The notes under the pieces were generated by a model. It ran no database searches, was not told where the DNA came from, and saw only the letters and a list, made by a program, of their open reading frames with translations. A stretch of 64,000 nucleotides of DNA, from positions 9,248 through 73,247 of the forward strand of contig DQIA01000118.1 of assembly GCA_003525905.1 (NCBI GenBank), in the 5' to 3' direction. Positions within the stretch are counted from its first letter, which is position 1; every line of letters begins with the position of its first letter. Made by a program: the position numbers and the translations under genes. Source of the DNA: Clostridiales bacterium (lineage in GTDB: Bacteria > Bacillota > Clostridia > Oscillospirales > Oscillospiraceae). Positions 42,825 through 51,418 of the stretch are shown piece after piece.

Positions 42825-42899
42825 GAAGCTCCGGCGAATGCGTCGGATGCTTCTTGAAACCCCTCGGCGGAATTCGCCGCCGGAGAGGAGAATGAGGTT

Positions 42900-45494
42900 A
42901 TGAACACGAATCAGTATACGCAGAAAACACTGGAGGCCCTGCAGAGTGCGCAGACGATCGCAGCGGCGCATCAGAATCAGCAGATCGAGCAGGCTCACCT
43001 GCTTCTGGCTCTGCTGCAGCAGGACGGTGGGCTCATCCCGCAGCTGCTGAAGAAAATGGGCGTGAGTGTCGAGAGTCTGACGGCTGCGGCGCAGGCGGCT
43101 GTGGAAAAGCTGCCGGGCGTCAGCGGTTCCGGCCGGGATGCCGACAAATTCTATATTTCCCGCGGCATGGACAGCCTGATGGCTGAGGCCGAGCGCACGG
43201 CGCAGGGCATGCGGGACGAATACGTCTCCGTGGAGCACCTGTTCCTTGCCATGCTCGACACGGCCGACGAGACCGTCGCGCCGCTGTTTGCGGACTATCG
43301 CATCCGCAAGGAGGACTGCCTGAAGACCCTGCAGGCCATCCGCGGCAGCAGCCGCGTGACGACGGACAGCCCGGAGGACACCTATGAGGCGCTGCAGAAA
43401 TACGGCACCGATCTGGTGAAGAACGCCCGCGAAAAGAAGACGGACCCGGTCATCGGCCGTGACGACGAGATCCGAAACGTCATCCGCATCCTGTCGCGCA
43501 AGTCGAAGAACAACCCCGTGCTCATCGGCGAGCCGGGCGTCGGCAAGACGGCCATTGCCGAAGGACTGGCGCAGCGGATCGTCCGCGGCGACGTGCCGAA
43601 GTCCCTGCAGGACAAGACGATCTTCTCGCTGGACATGGGCGCGCTCATCGCGGGCGCAAAGTACCGCGGCGAATTTGAAGAGCGTCTGAAGGCCGTCCTG
43701 AACGAAGTGAAGAACTCCGAGGGCCGCATCATCCTGTTCATCGATGAGCTGCACACCATCGTCGGCGCAGGCAAGACCGAGGGCAGCATGGACGCGGGCA
43801 ACCTGCTCAAGCCGATGCTGGCGCGCGGCGAGCTGCACTGCATCGGCGCAACGACGCTCGATGAATACCGCAAGTATATCGAAAAGGACCCTGCGCTGGA
43901 GCGCCGTTTCCAGACCGTGCTCGTCAAGGAGCCGTCCGTCGAGGACACCATCGCCATCCTGCGTGGCCTGGAGGAGCGCTACGAGGTCTTCCACGGCGTG
44001 AAGATCACGGACCCCGCCATTATCGCGGCGGCCACGCTGTCTGACCGCTATATCACGGACCGCTTCCTGCCGGACAAGGCCATTGACCTTATCGATGAGG
44101 CCTGTGCCATGATCCGCACGGAGATGGATTCCATGCCGACGGAGCTGGACGTTATCCGCCGCAAGATCATCCAGATGGAGATCGAAGAGGCTGCGCTGAA
44201 GAACGAGACCGACGAGCTCTCGCAGGGCCGTCTGACGGAGCTGCGAAAGGAGCTGGCCGAGCAGCGCGATAAGTTCAACGCCATGAAGGCCCAGTGGGAA
44301 AACGAGAAGAATGCCATCGGCAAGGTCCAGCAGCTGCGTGAGCAGATCGAAAAGCTCGGTGCGCAGATCGAGCAGGCAGAGCAGAGCTATGACCTCGAGA
44401 CGGCCGCCCGTCTGAAGTACGGCGAGCTGCCTGAGCTGAAGAAGCAGCTGGCGCAGGAAGAGGCGCTGGCGCAGAACGCCAAGCAGAGCAACCTCCTGCG
44501 CGACAAGGTCACGGAGGAGGAGATCGCAAAGATCGTCGAGCGCTGGACCGGCATCCCGGTCGCAAAGCTCGTCGAGGGCGAGCGCGAAAAGCTCCTGCAT
44601 CTGGACGAGCAGCTGCATAAGCGCGTCGTGGGTCAGGATGAAGCCGTCCGCTCCGTCTCGGAGGCCATCCTCCGCAGCCGCGCCGGCATTCAGGACCCGA
44701 ACCGCCCGCTCGGCTCGTTCCTGTTCCTCGGCCCGACGGGCGTCGGCAAGACCGAGCTCGCCAAGGCGCTGGCAGAGGCGCTGTTTGACGATGAGAAGAA
44801 CCTCGTCCGCATCGATATGTCCGAATACATGGAGAAGTTCTCCGTGACGCGCCTGATCGGCGCGCCTCCCGGATACGTCGGCTATGACGAGGGCGGCCAG
44901 CTCACCGAGGCCGTGCGCCGCAAGCCGTACAGCGTCGTGCTGTTCGACGAGGTCGAAAAGGCCCATCCCGACGTCTTCAACATCCTGCTGCAGGTGCTTG
45001 ACGACGGCCGTATCACCGATTCGCAGGGCCGCACCGTCGACTTCAAGAATACGATCCTGATCCTGACGAGCAACCTCGGCTCGGAGTATCTGCTGAACGG
45101 CATTACCGACAACGGCGAGATCTCCGAGGAGGCCCGTTCGCAGGTCGAGCAGCTGCTGAAGCGTTCGTTCCGCCCCGAGTTCCTGAACCGTCTGGACGAG
45201 ATCGTCTTCTATAAGCCGCTGACGAAGGAAAATATCGTCAAGATCATCGATCTGCAGATGGATGCGCTCAATGCACGTCTGGCTGACAAGCAGCTGCGCT
45301 GCGAGCTGACGCCGGAGGCCAAGCAGTTCATCATCGACGCTGCTTATGACCCGCAGTACGGTGCGCGTCCGCTCCGCCGCTATCTGCAGCACACAGTCGA
45401 GACGCTGCTGGCCCGCCGCATCGTCGAGGGCAATGTGTCGCCCGGCGCGACGCTCCGCGTCGAGGTGCGGGACGACGCCCTGCAGGTCGTCTGA
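42900..45494 (+). CDS. clpB: ATP-dependent chaperone ClpB
   Basis: A hexameric disaggregase that cooperates with DnaK, 864 aa. The Clp N domain spans ~1-145; AAA+ domain 1 has Walker [14 protein letters not shown] and Walker [13 protein letters not shown]; a long coiled-coil middle domain (~405-525) separates it from AAA+ domain 2 with [12 protein letters not shown] and [13 protein letters not shown]. The middle domain distinguishes ClpB from ClpC/ClpA. GGAGAGGAG precedes the ATG. It is a single-gene heat-shock unit under a CIRCE operator. Confidence 0.97.
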   Translation: MNTNQYTQKTLEALQSAQTIAAAHQNQQIEQAHLLLALLQQDGGLIPQLLKKMGVSVESLTAAAQAAVEKLPGVSGSGRDADKFYISRGMDSLMAEAERTAQGMRDEYVSVEHLFLAMLDTADETVAPLFADYRIRKEDCLKTLQAIRGSSRVTTDSPEDTYEALQKYGTDLVKNAREKKTDPVIGRDDEIRNVIRILSRKSKNNPVLIGEPGVGKTAIAEGLAQRIVRGDVPKSLQDKTIFSLDMGALIAGAKYRGEFEERLKAVLNEVKNSEGRIILFIDELHTIVGAGKTEGSMDAGNLLKPMLARGELHCIGATTLDEYRKYIEKDPALERRFQTVLVKEPSVEDTIAILRGLEERYEVFHGVKITDPAIIAAATLSDRYITDRFLPDKAIDLIDEACAMIRTEMDSMPTELDVIRRKIIQMEIEEAALKNETDELSQGRLTELRKELAEQRDKFNAMKAQWENEKNAIGKVQQLREQIEKLGAQIEQAEQSYDLETAARLKYGELPELKKQLAQEEALAQNAKQSNLLRDKVTEEEIAKIVERWTGIPVAKLVEGEREKLLHLDEQLHKRVVGQDEAVRSVSEAILRSRAGIQDPNRPLGSFLFLGPTGVGKTELAKALAEALFDDEKNLVRIDMSEYMEKFSVTRLIGAPPGYVGYDEGGQLTEAVRRKPYSVVLFDEVEKAHPDVFNILLQVLDDGRITDSQGRTVDFKNTILILTSNLGSEYLLNGITDNGEISEEARSQVEQLLKRSFRPEFLNRLDEIVFYKPLTKENIVKIIDLQMDALNARLADKQLRCELTPEAKQFIIDAAYDPQYGARPLRRYLQHTVETLLARRIVEGNVSPGATLRVEVRDDALQVV

Positions 45495-45503
45495 GTGAAT
45501 TCC

Positions 45504-45546
45504 AAACAGCCGGGGAGTGGTTCTTCGCTTCCCGGCTGTTTTTTAC
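45504..45546 (+). terminator. Terminator after clpB
   Basis: AAACAGCCGGG..A and T..CCCGGCTGTTT with a long loop, followed by TTTT. Confidence 0.88.
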
Positions 45547-45564
45547 AAAAATGAAAAACAGGAC

Positions 45565-45593
45565 TTGACAATCCTGTCGGAGTATGTTACTAT
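45565..45593 (+). promoter_or_regulatory. Promoter of tRNA cluster 2
   Basis: TTGACA (45565-45570), 17 nt, TACTAT (45588-45593), 28 bp before tRNA-Gly. Confidence 0.85.
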
Positions 45594-45620
45594 TTTAGGG
45601 CTGATGCAAAGCCTGCCCAC

Positions 45621-45695
45621 GCGGGTGTAGTATAACGGCTAGTACAACAGCCTTCCAAGCTGTGGGCGTGGGTTCGATTCCCATCACTCGCTCCA
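45621..45695 (+). tRNA. tRNA-Gly (TCC)
   Basis: 75 nt with encoded CCA; anticodon TCC in loop CTTCCAA, acceptor GCGGGTG with CACTCGC. Confidence 0.95.
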
Positions 45696-45698
45696 AAT

Positions 45699-45775
45699 GC
45701 GCCAGTAGCTCATCTGGATAGAGCAACTGCCTTCTAAGCAGTAGGTAGGGGGTTCGAGTCCCTCCTGGCGTACCA
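45699..45775 (+). tRNA. tRNA-Arg (TCT)
   Basis: 77 nt with encoded CCA; anticodon TCT at 45733-45735, acceptor GCGCCAG with CTGGCGT. Confidence 0.95.
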
Positions 45776-45818
45776 GCGCAGGGATGCATCAGCTGCCACA
45801 AAGATCGGGTCGAAATAT

Positions 45819-45896
45819 GGTGGGTGTAGCGTAGTTGGTTAACGCGTCAGATTGTGGCTCTGAAGATCGAGGGTTCGAGTCCCTTCACTCACCCCA
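45819..45896 (+). tRNA. tRNA-His (GTG)
   Basis: Includes the encoded G(-1) at 45819 expected opposite C73; anticodon GTG at 45854-45856, encoded CCA. Confidence 0.95.
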
Positions 45897-45933
45897 TTTT
45901 CCCCCGCGCCGGGGCTTGGCACACGCCGGATAT

Positions 45934-46008
45934 TGGGATGTCGCCAAGTGGTAAGGCACCAGACTTTGACTCTGGCATTCGTAGGTTCGAGTCCTGCCAT
46001 CCCAGCCA
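45934..46008 (+). tRNA. tRNA-Gln (TTG)
   Basis: 75 nt with encoded CCA; anticodon TTG at 45966-45968, acceptor TGGGATG with CATCCCA. Confidence 0.95.
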
Positions 46009-46011
46009 TCG

Positions 46012-46043
46012 TCGGAGCAAAGTCACTTTGCTCCGAATTTTTT
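46012..46043 (+). terminator. Intrinsic terminator inside tRNA cluster 2
   Basis: An 11 bp stem TCGGAGCAAAG/CTTTGCTCCGA, 3 nt loop, run of six T. It ends 8 bp before tRNA-Lys. Confidence 0.85.
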
Positions 46044-46050
46044 GCATTAT

Positions 46051-46126
46051 GACCCGCTAGCTCAGTTGGCAGAGCAATTGCCTTTTAAGCAATGGGTCTG
46101 GAGTTCGAATCTCCAGCGGGTCACCA
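46051..46126 (+). tRNA. tRNA-Lys (TTT)
   Basis: 76 nt with encoded CCA; anticodon TTT in loop CTTTTAA, acceptor GACCCGC with GCGGGTC. No room for a promoter exists between it and the terminator before it. Confidence 0.95.
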
Positions 46127-46128
46127 CG

Positions 46129-46163
46129 ACCGGCAAACGCCTGATGACGTTTGCCGGTTTTTT
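46129..46163 (+). terminator. Terminator after tRNA-Lys
   Basis: An 11 bp stem ACCGGCAAACG/CGTTTGCCGGT, 8 nt loop, six T. Confidence 0.9.
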
Positions 46164-46195
46164 GACCTTTCGATGACCCTGAAACGGGGGAATCA

Positions 46196-46224
46196 TTGAA
46201 TTAACACATTACGAATACGATAAC
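46196..46224 (+). promoter_or_regulatory. Possible promoter of the type I toxin gene
   Basis: TTGAAT (46196-46201), 17 nt, GATAAC (46219-46224). Moderate match only. The long leader downstream contains an 8 bp hairpin at 46302-46321. Confidence 0.4.
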
Positions 46225-46368
46225 TCACTGTTTTTGCTTGCAATTTGCCGAGTCCTGTGACATGCTGTCCGCGGTGCTACCAGTACCCCGGTAGGCGGTT
46301 TCCCTCGAATCCATTCGGGGGTGATAAACTTCTTCTTGCTCCCGATCGAAAGAGAGGGGGTGACAGGC

Positions 46369-46458
46369 ATGGTTACATGGGGAGAATCCTTTCAATTCTG
46401 CATGGTCATACTTGCGGTCATTGCCCTGATTTATCAGGACAACAATAAGAAGAGATAA
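46369..46458 (+). CDS. Putative holin-like toxin peptide of a type I toxin-antitoxin system
   Basis: 29 aa, too short for ordinary gene calls. The sequence starts MVTWGESFQFCMVILAVIALI and ends in polar, Lys-rich DNNKKR. This layout (MVT start, one hydrophobic helix of about 15 residues, short basic tail) matches TxpA/BsrG-type and holin-like toxins of Firmicutes. GAGAGGGGG sits 8 nt before the ATG. The long leader, the stem overlapping the stop codon and a strong convergent promoter on the other strand all fit a toxin mRNA silenced by a 3'-overlapping antisense RNA. Confidence 0.8.
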   Translation: MVTWGESFQFCMVILAVIALIYQDNNKKR

Positions 46459-46507
46459 TCGCCGCCTCCCCAAAGGAACGATTATCTCTTCGTAGCTATT
46501 TGGGGAG
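46449..46507 (+). other. Alternative hairpins at the 3' end of the toxin mRNA
   Basis: A 13 bp stem pairs 46449-46461, which includes the stop codon, with 46479-46491. Its loop contains CTCCCCAAA (46466-46474), which can pair instead with TTTGGGGAG (46499-46507). The two stems are mutually exclusive. Confidence 0.7.
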
Positions 46508-46533
46508 CCGACCTACTGGCAGCACCCTTTTGT
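46449..46533 (-). ncRNA. Predicted antisense antitoxin RNA
   Basis: A transcript from the promoter at 46540-46568 would start near 46533 and run through the complement of the toxin's 3' end. The 3' end is not determined; the shared 13 bp hairpin at 46449-46491 is the first candidate. This copies the txpA/RatA and bsrG/SR4 arrangement of Bacillus. Confidence 0.6.
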
Positions 46534-46539
46534 ACCTAT

Positions 46540-46568
46540 ACTATACTCCAGTTTTGCTTTTTTGTCAA
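46540..46568 (-). promoter_or_regulatory. Strong promoter of the antisense antitoxin RNA
   Basis: Minus strand TTGACA (46568-46563), 17 nt, TATAGT (46545-46540). No protein gene follows on that strand until past the toxin, so it most likely drives the antitoxin RNA. Confidence 0.85.
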
Positions 46569-46603
46569 GCGCTCCGCCGGAAGACGGAGCGCTTTTCTCT
46601 GTC

Positions 46604-47254
46604 TTACATTTTTGCGGCCAGCTTGAAGACCTCGTTGGAGCGGCCGATGAGGATGATGTGGTCGCCCTCACGGAAGCGGTAATCCGGGCCGACGTTCGGG
46701 TTGATCTCGTTGTCATGCTTGACGGCGATGATGTTGATCTGATATTTGCGGCGGACATTCAGGCCGGACAGCGTCTGACCGATCCATGCGGCCTGAATGG
46801 GAAGCTCATAGATGGAATAGTCTGCTGTCAAGGGAATGAAATCAAAGATGTTGTCCGCATTGTAGCGCACGGCGAGCTTTTCGGCGATCTCGCGCTCCGG
46901 GCAGACGATCTCATCCGCACCGATCTTGCGCAGGAGGTCTGCCTGAATGTCCTGCTTGGCCTTCGAGACGATCATGCGCGCGCCGAACTGCTTGAGCAGG
47001 GACGTGACGACAAGCGAGGCCTGGAAGTCCTCGCCGATGGTGACGAAGCAAATGTCGAAATTGTCGACACCGAGCGCCTTGATGATGGTATCGTTCGTGC
47101 AGTCACAGATGTTTGAGTCCGTGAAGCGGCCGGAGAGCGCTTCGATGATGGCGGGATTTTTGTCGACGATCATGACGTCGTTGCCGAGCGCCTGCATTTT
47201 GCTGGCCAGATGGCGGCCGGTACGGCCCATGCCGATGATGAGAACAGATTTCAT
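46604..47254 (-). CDS. ktrA: Potassium uptake regulatory protein KtrA (TrkA family)
   Basis: The cytosolic gating ring of the Ktr K+ channel, 216 aa. The RCK_N domain shows a Rossmann loop IIGMGRTGRHLA (residues ~6-17) with acidic VDKNP at the end of strand two, and an RCK_C domain follows (~135-216). KtrA octamers bind ATP or NADH, and RCK_C domains often bind cyclic di-AMP. It follows ktrB by 20 bp, forming a two-gene operon. Confidence 0.95.
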   Translation of the reverse strand: MKSVLIIGMGRTGRHLASKMQALGNDVMIVDKNPAIIEALSGRFTDSNICDCTNDTIIKALGVDNFDICFVTIGEDFQASLVVTSLLKQFGARMIVSKAKQDIQADLLRKIGADEIVCPEREIAEKLAVRYNADNIFDFIPLTADYSIYELPIQAAWIGQTLSGLNVRRKYQINIIAVKHDNEINPNVGPDYRFREGDHIILIGRSNEVFKLAAKM

Positions 47255-47274
47255 GAGATGGTTCCTTTCTCTGA

Positions 47275-48606
47275 TTATCCGATGAGGATCTTGCCGGTGG
47301 GACGATCCAGCGGCGGCTCGGAGCGGCGCTCCGAGAACAGCAGAACGAAGCTCAGACCACCGATACGCCCGGCGTACATGAGCAGAATGAGAATGACACG
47401 GCTCGCGGAGCTGAGCTGCGGCGTCAGCCCGAGCGACAGACCGACCGTCGCAATGGCGGAGACGACTTCGAACGTGACGGCCTTCAGACCGAAGGGCTCG
47501 ATGGCGCAGATGGCCAGAATGGCCGTCAGGCTCATGCCGAGATAGATGAGCAGAATGGAGCTGGCCTGCCGGAGCGTTTCGCGCTCAATGGACATGCGGA
47601 AGGTGTTGACACGCATGCGGCCGCGCGCCGAGGCCAGCGCACTGAGCACCAGAACAGCCAGCGTCGTCGTCTTGATGCCGCCTGCCGTGGAGCCGGGACT
47701 GCCGCCGATGAGCATAAGGAAGTCCGTCAGCAGGTTGCCGGAGTCGGACAGCTTGGACAGGTCCACGGTGTTGAAGCCTGCCGTGCGCGGTGTGACGGCC
47801 TGGAAGAACGAGGCGAGGAGCTTTTCCGGGATGGAGAGGTCCGCCATGGAGGCGTTCCACTCAAAGCCGAGGAGCAGCAGCCAGCCGCCGAACAGCAGAA
47901 TGCCGGATGCCGTCAGAACGAGCTTACTGTGCAGCTGCAGGCGCTTCCAGCGGAAGCGGCAGCGGACAAGATCACGCCAGACGAGGAAGCCGAGGCCACC
48001 AATGATGATGAGCATACAGATCGTCAGGCTCACAAGCGGATCGGACACATAGGCTGTCAGGGAAGAAAACGGCGCGCGCATGCCCATGAGGTCGAAGCCT
48101 GCATTGCAGAAGGCGGAGATGGCGTGGAACACGGCGGCGTAGATGCCGCGCAGAACGCCAAATTCCGGGATAAACCGGATGGCAAGCAATGCGGCACCCG
48201 CAAATTCGAACACGAACGTAAAGGGAATGATCTTGCGGATGAGCGCCGCCGTACCGTCGAGCGTGATGTTGCCCGCAGACTGCATAAGGACCTTGCGGTC
48301 ATAAAGGCCGAGGCGTTTGCCGAGCAGCATGGACGTCAGCGTGATGAAGGTCATGAAGCCGAGACCGCCGAGCTGGATGAGCGTGAGGATCACGAGCTGG
48401 CCGAAGACCGTCCAGCTGGTGAACGTGTCGCGGACGACGAGACCCGTCACGCAGGTTGCACTCGTTGAGGTGAACAGGGCGTCGAGGAACCCGGCAGGTT
48501 CCCCGCGTGAGGCGATGGGGAGCATCAGCAGCCCTGCGCCGGCCAGAATGACCAGCAGGAACCCGACCGCGATGAGACGCGAGGGGGTCAGGTGCATTTT
48601 TTTCAA
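47275..48606 (-). CDS. ktrB: Potassium uptake transmembrane protein KtrB (TrkH family)
   Basis: The ion-conducting subunit of the Ktr system, about 443 aa. Four pore-loop repeats are visible: TSTSATCVTGL, ISAFCNAGFDL, VTPRTAGFNT and IATVGLSLG, each with the filter glycine. I favour the TTG at 48606 as start because AGGAAG lies about 10 nt upstream; the ATG at 48597 lacks a spaced site and gives a protein three residues shorter. Longer frames upstream run through the promoter. Confidence 0.93.
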   Translation of the reverse strand: MKKMHLTPSRLIAVGFLLVILAGAGLLMLPIASRGEPAGFLDALFTSTSATCVTGLVVRDTFTSWTVFGQLVILTLIQLGGLGFMTFITLTSMLLGKRLGLYDRKVLMQSAGNITLDGTAALIRKIIPFTFVFEFAGAALLAIRFIPEFGVLRGIYAAVFHAISAFCNAGFDLMGMRAPFSSLTAYVSDPLVSLTICMLIIIGGLGFLVWRDLVRCRFRWKRLQLHSKLVLTASGILLFGGWLLLLGFEWNASMADLSIPEKLLASFFQAVTPRTAGFNTVDLSKLSDSGNLLTDFLMLIGGSPGSTAGGIKTTTLAVLVLSALASARGRMRVNTFRMSIERETLRQASSILLIYLGMSLTAILAICAIEPFGLKAVTFEVVSAIATVGLSLGLTPQLSSASRVILILLMYAGRIGGLSFVLLFSERRSEPPLDRPTGKILIG

Positions 48607-48618
48607 ATGAGGATCGCT

Positions 48619-48645
48619 TCCTTCCGACCGGCCTTCGTGCAGATG
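48619..48645 (-). other. Leader hairpin upstream of ktrB
   Basis: ACCGGCC and GGCCGGT arms around about 11 nt. The leader from the predicted start (near 48661) to ktrB is only about 55 nt, too short for the ydaO cyclic di-AMP riboswitch. Confidence 0.5.
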
Positions 48646-48667
48646 GGCCGGTGTTGCTTTCTCAGAC

Positions 48668-48696
48668 AGTATAGCGGATTTGGAGCGAAAACGCAA
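48668..48696 (-). promoter_or_regulatory. Promoter of ktrB-ktrA
   Basis: Minus strand TTGCGT (48696-48691), 17 nt, TATACT (48673-48668). Confidence 0.7.
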
Positions 48697-48752
48697 CTGT
48701 GATTTTTGACACGAAATTGTGTGAATTATTTTTGAAAATTCAAGAAAAACAG

Positions 48753-48781
48753 TTGAATTTTGGGGTCGATTGTCATAGAAT
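48753..48781 (+). promoter_or_regulatory. Promoter of trmL
   Basis: TTGAAT (48753-48758), 17 nt, TAGAAT (48776-48781), 61 bp before the trmL start; divergent from the ktrB promoter. Confidence 0.65.
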
Positions 48782-48842
48782 ATTGGTCGGCAGTGTTTTG
48801 GAGAGCATACTGCCGCGAAAATCTCTTCTCCGCAGGAGCACC

Positions 48843-49325
48843 ATGCTGAACGTTGTCCTTGTTGCGCCGGAGATCCCGCAGAACACCGGCAATATTGCCC
48901 GCACCTGCGCCGCAACCGGCTCCGTGCTGCATCTTATCCGGCCGCTGGGCTTCGATATCTCCGAGCGGGCCGTGCGCCGCGCCGGGCTGGATTACTGGCA
49001 TCTGGTCGATGTGCGCGTATACGACGATCTCGAGGACTTCTATGCGAAAAACACCGTTGCCCAGCAGCGGCTGTTCTCCACGAAGGCGCCGCGCTCCTAC
49101 TGCGATGTCTCCTATGACGACGGGTGCTACCTGTTCTTCGGCCGGGAGACGAAGGGCCTGCCGGAGCCGTTCCTCGAGGCCCATTATGACGACTGCGTCC
49201 GCATCCCCATCCGCGAGGAGGCACGCAGCCTGAATCTCAGCAATTCCGTTGCCATTGGCGTGTTTGAAGCGCTGCGGCAATTGAATTTCCCGCACCTGCG
49301 GGACTATGGAAAGATGAAAGTGTGA
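48843..49325 (+). CDS. trmL: tRNA (cytidine(34)-2'-O)-methyltransferase
   Basis: A SPOUT-fold methylase acting on wobble C34/U34 of tRNA-Leu. It is 160 aa, the minimal TrmL size. Motifs: [18 protein letters not shown] near the N-terminus, [10 protein letters not shown] (motif 2) and the trefoil-knot segment [24 protein letters not shown] (motif 3). The ATG at 48843 follows CAGGAGC. pgk starts 36 bp downstream in the same direction. Confidence 0.94.
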   Translation: MLNVVLVAPEIPQNTGNIARTCAATGSVLHLIRPLGFDISERAVRRAGLDYWHLVDVRVYDDLEDFYAKNTVAQQRLFSTKAPRSYCDVSYDDGCYLFFGRETKGLPEPFLEAHYDDCVRIPIREEARSLNLSNSVAIGVFEALRQLNFPHLRDYGKMKV

Positions 49326-49360
49326 ATTCTGCGTATCGCAAGTCTATCAGGAGGTCAATT

Positions 49361-50560
49361 ATGAACTACAACAAGAAATCCGTTGAAGACATCGATGTCA
49401 AGGGCAAGCGCGTGCTTTGCCGCTGCGATTTCAACGTCCCAACCAAGGAAGGCAAGATCACGAGCGACAAGCGCATCGTCGCTGCCATGCCGACCATTGA
49501 GTACCTTGTCAACCACGGCGCCCGCGTCATCCTCTGCTCCCATATGGGCAAGCCGAAGGGCGAGTGGAAGCCCGAGCTGTCCCTGCAGGTCGTTGCGGAC
49601 CGCCTGAGCGAGCTGCTCGGCAAGCCCGTCGTGATGGCCAAGGACGTCGTCGGTGAGGATGCCAAGGCCAAGGCCGCTGCCCTGAAGGACGGCGACGTGA
49701 TGCTGCTGGAGAACGTCCGCTTCATGAAGGACGAGACGAAGAACGATCCCGAGCTGTCCAAGGAGCTGGCTTCTCTGGCGGAGATCTTTGTGAACGATGC
49801 ATTCGGCACGGCGCACCGCGCCCATTCCTCCACGGCCGGCGTGGCGGACTATCTGCCCGCTGTCTGCGGCTTCCTCGTGGAGAAGGAAGTGTCCATCATG
49901 GGCAAGGCTCTGGCCGATCCGACCCGTCCGTTTGTTGCCATCCTCGGCGGTGCGAAGGTCTCCGATAAGCTGAACGTCATCAACAACCTCCTCGAGAAGG
50001 TCGACACCCTCATCATCGGCGGCGGCATGGCCTACACCTTCCTTGCCGCGAAGGGCTACTCCGTCGGCAAGTCTCTGCTCGACAACGAGAAGATCGACTA
50101 CTGCCGCGACATGATGGCCAAGGCCGAGGCCAAGGGCGTTAAGCTGCTGCTGCCGGTCGACACCGTCGTCGCTGCGGACTTCCCGAACCCGATCGACGCG
50201 GACATCGCCGTGAAGACCGTTGCCGCGAATGCCATTCCCGACGACATGGAAGGCCTTGACATCGGCGAAGAGACCCGCAAGCTCTTTGCGGGCGCCGTCA
50301 AGAGCGCCAAGACCGTCGTCTGGAACGGCCCGATGGGCGTGTTTGAGAATCCGACGCTTGCACAGGGCACCATCGCCGTGGCACAGGCTCTGGCCGATTC
50401 CGATGCCGTGACCATCGTCGGCGGCGGCGACTCCGCGGCTGCCTGCGAGCAGCTCGGCTTTGCCGATCAGATCACGCACATCTCCACGGGCGGCGGCGCT
50501 TCTCTGGAGTTCCTTGAGGGCCTCGAGCTGCCGGGCATCGCCTGCCTGCAGGATCGCTGA
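49361..50560 (+). CDS. pgk: Phosphoglycerate kinase
   Basis: A glycolytic enzyme producing ATP from 1,3-bisphosphoglycerate. It is 399 aa. The N-terminal signature [13 protein letters not shown], the substrate-binding SHMGKPKG, the hinge and the C-terminal nucleotide site [13 protein letters not shown] with [13 protein letters not shown] are all present. CAGGAGGTC precedes the ATG at 49361. tpiA follows 13 bp later. Confidence 0.97.
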   Translation: MNYNKKSVEDIDVKGKRVLCRCDFNVPTKEGKITSDKRIVAAMPTIEYLVNHGARVILCSHMGKPKGEWKPELSLQVVADRLSELLGKPVVMAKDVVGEDAKAKAAALKDGDVMLLENVRFMKDETKNDPELSKELASLAEIFVNDAFGTAHRAHSSTAGVADYLPAVCGFLVEKEVSIMGKALADPTRPFVAILGGAKVSDKLNVINNLLEKVDTLIIGGGMAYTFLAAKGYSVGKSLLDNEKIDYCRDMMAKAEAKGVKLLLPVDTVVAADFPNPIDADIAVKTVAANAIPDDMEGLDIGEETRKLFAGAVKSAKTVVWNGPMGVFENPTLAQGTIAVAQALADSDAVTIVGGGDSAAACEQLGFADQITHISTGGGASLEFLEGLELPGIACLQDR

Positions 50561-50573
50561 GCGGGAGCGCGGA

Positions 50574-51350
50574 ATGAACAGAAAATATCGCAAGACGCTC
50601 ATCGCCGGCAACTGGAAGATGAATAAAACGCCGACGCAGACGAAGGCGTTCATGACCGAGCTGAAGGGCCTGCTGCCGAAGGGCCGCTGGTGTGATATCG
50701 CGCTGTGCGTCCCGGCTGTGTGCATCCCGGCCGCAGTCCGCGCCATGCGCGAGACACGCGTGGCCATCGGTGCAGAGAACTGCAATGCGCATACCTCCGG
50801 TGCCTATACCGGCGAGATCGCCGCGGATATGCTCGTTGATGCAGGGTGCAAATATGTCATCCTCGGTCACTCCGAGCGCCGCGCCATGGGCGAGACGGAT
50901 GCGGACGTGAATGCAAAGCTTCATACGGCGCTGGATGCGGGCCTGATCCCGATCGTCTGCTGCGGCGAGACGCTTGCACAGCGGGAATCCGGCGTGACGG
51001 AGGAATGGATCACCATGCAGATCAAGCTGGCGCTGGCCGGTGTGCCGGAGGAGAAGATCCGCCGCATCGTCATCGCCTATGAGCCCATCTGGGCCATCGG
51101 CACCGGCGAGACCGCAACGCCGGAGCAGGCCGAGGAGGTCTGCCAGCACATCCGCACCATCATCCGCAAGCGCTTCGGCTCGAAGAATGCCCGCGCGATG
51201 ACCATCCTCTACGGCGGCTCCATGAACGAAAAGAACGCCTTTGAGCTGCTGGCCCAGCCGGATATTGACGGCGGCCTGATCGGCGGCGCATCTCTCGTGC
51301 CGGAGAAGTTCGTCCGCATCATCGAGGATGCCAACCAGCCCGTCGGCTGA
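50574..51350 (+). CDS. tpiA: Triosephosphate isomerase
   Basis: Interconverts dihydroxyacetone phosphate and glyceraldehyde 3-phosphate. It is 258 aa, a TIM barrel with Asn13 and Lys15 in AGNWKMNK, catalytic His in LGHSERR, catalytic Glu in AYEPIWAIGTGE and the phosphate loop YGGSMNEKN. It forms a glycolytic pair with pgk; gap and gpmI, often adjacent, are not next to it. Confidence 0.97.
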   Translation: MNRKYRKTLIAGNWKMNKTPTQTKAFMTELKGLLPKGRWCDIALCVPAVCIPAAVRAMRETRVAIGAENCNAHTSGAYTGEIAADMLVDAGCKYVILGHSERRAMGETDADVNAKLHTALDAGLIPIVCCGETLAQRESGVTEEWITMQIKLALAGVPEEKIRRIVIAYEPIWAIGTGETATPEQAEEVCQHIRTIIRKRFGSKNARAMTILYGGSMNEKNAFELLAQPDIDGGLIGGASLVPEKFVRIIEDANQPVG

Positions 51351-51370
51351 GAAGCAAAATAAATTCTAAG

Positions 51371-51405
51371 CGGGGTTCGGTCATCCGGACCCCGCGTGAT
51401 TTTTG
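51371..51405 (+). terminator. Terminator after tpiA
   Basis: GCGGGGT and ACCCCGC arms with an inner CGG/CCG pairing, then GTGATTTTT. It lies directly before the Shine-Dalgarno of the next gene. Confidence 0.7.
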
Positions 51406-51418
51406 AAAGGGAGACAGT

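Noticed and set aside
42804..45392. An 862 aa minus-strand frame opposite clpB
   Set aside because: A shadow of clpB running through the CIRCE operator and promoter; the Leu/Arg/Asp-rich sequence matches no family.
48607..48670. ydaO (cyclic di-AMP) riboswitch before ktrB
   Set aside because: The leader is too short and has only one hairpin.
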